From NCBI GenBank assembly GCA_937900415.1, contig CALCEY010000009.1, positions 248,001-312,000 of the forward strand: 64,000 bases of DNA, written 5' to 3'. Positions 60,491 to 64,000 of the stretch are shown here, in pieces. The stretch comes from an uncultured Clostridia bacterium (GTDB taxonomy: Bacteria; Bacillota; Clostridia; Peptostreptococcales; Anaerovoracaceae). Position 1 is the first letter of the stretch. Each line of letters begins with the position of its first letter. Below the pieces are notes generated by a model. It was not told where the DNA came from, made no database searches, and was given only the letters and a program-made list of their open reading frames with translations. The position numbers and the translations under genes are program-made.

Positions 60491-60814
60491 CTATTTGTCA
60501 CCTCCAAACAGGATGTCTGCGCCTACGGCGCGTTCCACAGCCTTTTTAACGCTTTTAGTACCGATTCCCAAAGAGCCGTCCTTGTCCGGTATCGGTATGA
60601 CAGCAGGGAGTCTTTTGTCTGTGTATTCGGCGACCTCCGCAGACATCTCCTTATATAAAGGCTCAGTCATATAGATAATCGCAAAATCCTTTTCGGCTAT
60701 ATCTTTAAATGCCTTGTGCGCTTCTTTTACGCCGTCGCACGGGAAAACTTCCAGTCCGATAGCTTTGAAGCCAAGAACGCTTTCCCTGTCTCCGATAACT
60801 CCTATCCTATACAT
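60491..60814 (-). CDS. ntpG: V-type ATP synthase subunit F
   Basis: 107-residue small rotor-associated subunit. MYRIGVIGDRESVLGFKAIG opens a Rossmann-like fold, ending in PIPDKDGSLGIG. Fits between C and A in the operon and overlaps C by 8 nt. Confidence 0.92.
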   Translation of the reverse strand: MYRIGVIGDRESVLGFKAIGLEVFPCDGVKEAHKAFKDIAEKDFAIIYMTEPLYKEMSAEVAEYTDKRLPAVIPIPDKDGSLGIGTKSVKKAVERAVGADILFGGDK

Positions 60815-61814
60815 AAGTTTTCCTCAATCTTTCTAAAATAACTGCCTTAGGCGTTCCTGCAATCTTGCCCGAAAGAATCATTCTCAGGTTCTTACATTCA
60901 CTTTCCTTTGCTATTATAAAAGCTGCCGCCGGTGCAAGGCCAAAAGGAACGAACTTGGCGTCTCTTATATATTCGATTCTCTTATTATCGCAAAGCTTTT
61001 CCAGCAGAGAATAGGTCCCGTCAGTTTTAACCTTTACAGCCCCCTTTTCGACAATTTCCCTGAAACCGTACGGAGCGAATTTATCGGCCAGCTGATGATA
61101 GCTTTCTTCATATCCGCCTATAAACAGGTTTTCAGGTATGCTGCCTCCATCAAGAAACACCTTTCGGAAAAATGACCACGGTTTTTTAATCTGCCTAAGC
61201 CTTACAAATGTGACGACGTTCAGTATGTCTATAAGCAAACGCACGTAACCTATAAGAAACCCGTCTCCTACTGCCTCCGCCGTTCTCAGCATTTCCCTGT
61301 AGCATGCCTTATCAAGAATTATATCTATCTCCTGAGGGTCTCTGCCTTTGCCAAAGAGTTCGGACGCTTCGGCAACAGCCTCTTTCATCTCTGTCGAAAA
61401 CCACATGAAATCTCTTTCTCTTATCATGGCCTCCATCGCTTCCGGCTCAAATCTGCCTCCGCCGACCATATATTTTAAAGGAGAAATTTCCAGAAATTCA
61501 GCTTTCAAAGCTGCTTTGGCATTATGATAATCCTTAGGGCATCTGAGCATTTCCAATTCCGTTTTGTCAGGCAGTGCTGAAAGCACAAGGTCAAAAGCCT
61601 TCCGCTCTTCGTCGGCCAAAAGGCCTGCAAAATCTCTCGGGTTTTCAAAGGTTCTTCCGTCCCCGTAATTATACTCGTTCAGCACTGCCACGGAGGCATT
61701 GAAATTTTCAGCCTCGGCAGCCCTTAAAAGCTTTGCTTTCGTAAGCAGGGACCTTTCGCTGGCCCTTATCAGGGAATCGCAGAATATATATGAGTCTTCT
61801 CTGTTTTTACTCAT
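60807..61814 (-). CDS. ntpC: V-type ATP synthase subunit C
   Basis: 335-residue all-helical protein that connects the rotor shaft to the K ring (homologue of yeast subunit d). Characteristic helical repeats with YIRDAKFVPFGLAPAAAFI near the end. 12 bp after subunit E. Confidence 0.9.
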   Translation of the reverse strand: MSKNREDSYIFCDSLIRASERSLLTKAKLLRAAEAENFNASVAVLNEYNYGDGRTFENPRDFAGLLADEERKAFDLVLSALPDKTELEMLRCPKDYHNAKAALKAEFLEISPLKYMVGGGRFEPEAMEAMIRERDFMWFSTEMKEAVAEASELFGKGRDPQEIDIILDKACYREMLRTAEAVGDGFLIGYVRLLIDILNVVTFVRLRQIKKPWSFFRKVFLDGGSIPENLFIGGYEESYHQLADKFAPYGFREIVEKGAVKVKTDGTYSLLEKLCDNKRIEYIRDAKFVPFGLAPAAAFIIAKESECKNLRMILSGKIAGTPKAVILERLRKTYV

Positions 61815-61826
61815 AAAACCCTCTCC

Positions 61827-62417
61827 TTACTTTTCCGGCGGAAACAATATATTCACCACGTCTTTGGTAAGCTCCCGGCTTTTATCCTCCACCATGGCCT
61901 CCACCGAATTGTTGATGTAAACCTGCCCCTGCTGAAGCATGTATCCGCCTCTCAAATCTCTCGTTTCTTCAGAAAGCGTAAACTTTCCGCCATCAATTTC
62001 TCTGTTCAGAGCGTCCACGACTCTTTGTCCTATAGAGCTTCTTTCCTCTTTATTAAAGATGAGCGCTCCGTCTTTAAACCCGGAAACCTTTCCTGCGGCC
62101 GCAAGGAAGCTTACATACCTGTCTCTGTCCATAGAAATAATATAATCTATAGCCTGAGTGAAGCACTCTGCTATAAGCTCCTGTTTTTTTCTAAGAATTA
62201 TTTTCTTGCCGTCTATATCGGCTACCGATCTGCGGCGGCTGATAATCCTGTCGCGCTCTTCTTCAGCATCCTTTACCGCTGCGTCGGTCTCTATGGCTAT
62301 TCTCTTTTTCAGGGTCTTTATAGAACTGAGGCTCTTGGCCTTGGCGGCGTTCATTATCTGTTCGCATTCGGCCTGCGCCTCATCTATAATAGCCGATGTA
62401 ATCTTTTCTATACTCAT
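61827..62417 (-). CDS. ntpE: V-type ATP synthase subunit E
   Basis: 196-residue peripheral-stalk subunit. N-terminal charged coiled coil (AEEERDRIISRR-type) and a C-terminal globular domain that contacts A3B3. Follows subunit K after 25 bp. A gene for the partner stalk subunit is probably upstream of subunit I, beyond the right edge. Confidence 0.88.
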   Translation of the reverse strand: MSIEKITSAIIDEAQAECEQIMNAAKAKSLSSIKTLKKRIAIETDAAVKDAEEERDRIISRRRSVADIDGKKIILRKKQELIAECFTQAIDYIISMDRDRYVSFLAAAGKVSGFKDGALIFNKEERSSIGQRVVDALNREIDGGKFTLSEETRDLRGGYMLQQGQVYINNSVEAMVEDKSRELTKDVVNILFPPEK

Positions 62418-62442
62418 ACGTCATCCGCCTTTCGCAAGCCCT

Positions 62443-62919
62443 CTATATTGCAATTCTAAGCCAAATAAGAACAGATACCAGCAGGGCGAAGATGGCGTAT
62501 GTTTCTACCATTGCAGTGTAGATTATACCTTTTACCATCTGATCGGGTCTTTTGGCGGTAAGCTGAAGAGCCGCTGCCGCTGCTTTTCCCTGAGCTATAC
62601 CGGACCATATTCCAACCAGTCCTATAGGAATTCCGGCGGCTAAAAAGTATGCTCCCTGAGCCATTGTCAAATCAACCATAGAGCCGCCCAAAAGACCTAT
62701 CTTCTGCATTATGAGGAAGGAAATGATCAATCCGTAGATACCCTGCGTGCCGGGCAAAGCCTGTAAAATAAGTGTTTTACCGAATTTCTTGGGATCCTCT
62801 GCCAAAACAGCAGAGGCTGCCTGACCTGCTATGCCTACGCCCATAGCGCTTCCTATGCCTGCCAGAGCCGCAACGGCGGCTCCTATAAGAGCTAATGTGT
62901 TGCCATCTATCATATTCAT
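62443..62919 (-). CDS. ntpK: V-type ATPase rotor subunit K with sodium-site residues
   Basis: 158-residue rotor-ring protein with four hydrophobic helices (duplicated hairpin). It contains LPGTQGIYG (55-63), IAQGK (108-112) and the ion-binding Glu139 in MVETYAIF. In the Enterococcus hirae sodium V-ATPase, Leu61, Thr64, Gln65, Gln110, Glu139 and Tyr68 bind Na+; here Leu55, Thr58, Gln59, Tyr62, Gln110 and Glu139 correspond by motif. This suggests Na+ coupling (inference). Located 2 bp after the subunit I gene. Confidence 0.95.
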   Translation of the reverse strand: MNMIDGNTLALIGAAVAALAGIGSAMGVGIAGQAASAVLAEDPKKFGKTLILQALPGTQGIYGLIISFLIMQKIGLLGGSMVDLTMAQGAYFLAAGIPIGLVGIWSGIAQGKAAAAALQLTAKRPDQMVKGIIYTAMVETYAIFALLVSVLIWLRIAI

Positions 62920-62921
62920 TT

Positions 62922-64000
62922 TTATTCCTCCTCTTGCTCTATCTTTATATATTTTGTTTTCCTGCGGAAAGGATCAAAGGGTTCTCCGCCGTCTTCGTAA
63001 AACTTTCCGAAGAATTCAACATACTGAAGTCTGCTGGAATGTATGAACGCTCCCAGCGCATTTATCGCCAGATTCAGCGTATGTCCCAATACGAACATCA
63101 CAAGCAGTATGATAAGCCCCAATACGCCGCCTCCAAAAAGCGAACCCATGGTGTTTACCACCTGCGCTATTACGCCTGTGGCAAGACCTAAGGCCAGAAG
63201 TCTGGCATAGGAAAGAATATCTGACATATAGCTTGTAATATTGTATATGTTGCTCAATCCGCCTGTTATTTTTCCGATGCCTTTGTTGTGCCTGCCTCCT
63301 GTAAGCAGCAGTCCCGCCGCTCCGATAACCGCAAGCCACATTCCTGTCTTAGCAAGCGCAGGCGATACGGAGCCGCCTCCGAGCCATGCGATGATGCCTG
63401 TTATTGTGAAATACCAGAAGCCTTCGTCGCAAACGGCGTCAATCCAATGCCCCTCTTTTATCTGCATGTAAGCCTTGATTCCCATTCCTATGAACAGGTG
63501 TATTATTCCAAGCGCCAGCGAAAAGATGAGAAGCTTCATCGGGTCATCCAGCGGATTAAACCACAATGCGTCGATAACCACTTCTTTTCCCAGTATGGTT
63601 CTTGAAAACACCTGTATGAAGTCTCCGAACCAGCCTCCGAACAGAGCTCCCCATATTATGGTTGAAATTCCGCAATAGAAGAACAGACGTATCATCTTAT
63701 AGGTGGCTCCCTCCAAATCGAACTTGCGAAGAACGATGAAGCAGGCGGCCGTCATTATTATGCCGTATCCGGCATCGCTGAGCATCATGCCGAAGAACAT
63801 CGCATAGAACAGCGCATATATGCTGGTCGGGTCAAATCCTTTATAGTCCGGCAGTGAATACATCTCGGTAATGGCTTCAAAAGGTACAAAGAAGTTCTTG
63901 TTTTCAAGGAGCACAGGTACGTCTTCACCCTCTTTGGGAGACGTAAACCTGTAATAGCAGTCGCTCTTCTCCAGAAGTCTTGAAGCTTTCCCGACAAGAC
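62922..64000 (-). CDS. ntpI: V-type ATP synthase subunit I (partial, C-terminal part)
   Basis: C-terminal part of the large stator membrane subunit, truncated by the right edge; the frame stays open to the window end, so translation begins outside. At least seven hydrophobic segments and a conserved ILSYARLLALGLATGVIAQVVN helix with the Arg that lines the ion channel are visible. An internal GTG (63914) is not the real start. Confidence 0.95.
   Translation of the reverse strand, partial: LVGKASRLLEKSDCYYRFTSPKEGEDVPVLLENKNFFVPFEAITEMYSLPDYKGFDPTSIYALFYAMFFGMMLSDAGYGIIMTAACFIVLRKFDLEGATYKMIRLFFYCGISTIIWGALFGGWFGDFIQVFSRTILGKEVVIDALWFNPLDDPMKLLIFSLALGIIHLFIGMGIKAYMQIKEGHWIDAVCDEGFWYFTITGIIAWLGGGSVSPALAKTGMWLAVIGAAGLLLTGGRHNKGIGKITGGLSNIYNITSYMSDILSYARLLALGLATGVIAQVVNTMGSLFGGGVLGLIILLVMFVLGHTLNLAINALGAFIHSSRLQYVEFFGKFYEDGGEPFDPFRRKTKYIKIEQEEE

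Overview
The window looks like chromosomal DNA of an anaerobic, endospore-forming Clostridia-type Firmicute of moderate GC. Evidence includes the order hemW-hrcA-grpE-dnaK-dnaJ-prmA-rsmE behind a CIRCE operator, sporulation genes (spoIIP, gpr), a V-type ATPase operon instead of F-type in this stretch, a two-subunit transketolase, glutamate dehydrogenase, GTP-type PEP carboxykinase and strong AGGAGG-type ribosome sites. The gene set would fit the Eubacteriales Family XIII/Anaerovoracaceae neighbourhood, but that placement is a guess. I see no rRNA or tRNA gene, no CRISPR array and no intact transposon.

Region by region. 1-3.5 kb: an exported polysaccharide deacetylase, a 53-residue membrane peptide with its own promoter, then an AT-rich accessory patch with a possible IS21-type end, a TetR regulator and two unknown genes. 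3.5-18.5 kb (minus): spore protease and spoIIP, lepA, hemW, then glpK, a small membrane protein and an Lgt-family paralogue sitting between hemW and hrcA, then the HrcA/CIRCE heat-shock operon ending in the methyltransferases prmA and rsmE. 18.7-22.5 kb (plus, with one minus gene): rpsT, pckG and a LOG-family hydrolase, with an exported unknown between. 22.6-30 kb: a compact minus-strand operon ftsE-ftsX-M23 peptidase-recJ-yerC-PPTase-MBL-recX-tcdA, with several start/stop overlaps. 30.1-37 kb: a ParA-like P-loop protein, a PrcB-type protein, transketolase halves, MazF without an adjacent antitoxin, nnrD, and mgtE preceded by a long leader with a candidate leader peptide. 37.3-49 kb: gdhA, addA with a Dph6-like gene (no addB beside it), gpmI, two overlapping flavoprotein genes and a DUF308-like membrane protein. 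49.1-49.9 kb: a gene-free stretch with an 89-bp tandem array. 49.9-56.4 kb: dinB, a flavodoxin-like protein, pfkA and dnaE. 56.6-64 kb: the V-ATPase operon I-K-E-C-F-A-B-D, cut by the window edge inside subunit I.

How the genes work together: FtsEX with its M23 partner act in division-coupled wall hydrolysis; HrcA represses the chaperone operon through CIRCE; the V-ATPase rotor subunit has the residue pattern of the sodium-binding enterococcal enzyme, so a sodium-coupled pump or synthase is likely; pckG, pfkA, gpmI, glpK, transketolase and gdhA are central carbon and nitrogen metabolism.

The strongest unexplained signal is the array at 49363-49643. Each 89-bp unit carries a near-consensus sigma-A promoter (TTGGAC, 17 bp, TATAAT) and two small stem-loops whose arms can also pair with each other around a short segment that differs between units. 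It could be a set of identical promoters for a structured small RNA or a repetitive leader for dinB. Other points of interest are the mgtE leader, the Lgt-like protein lacking several catalytic residues, the lone MazF and several short ORFs with good ribosome sites.
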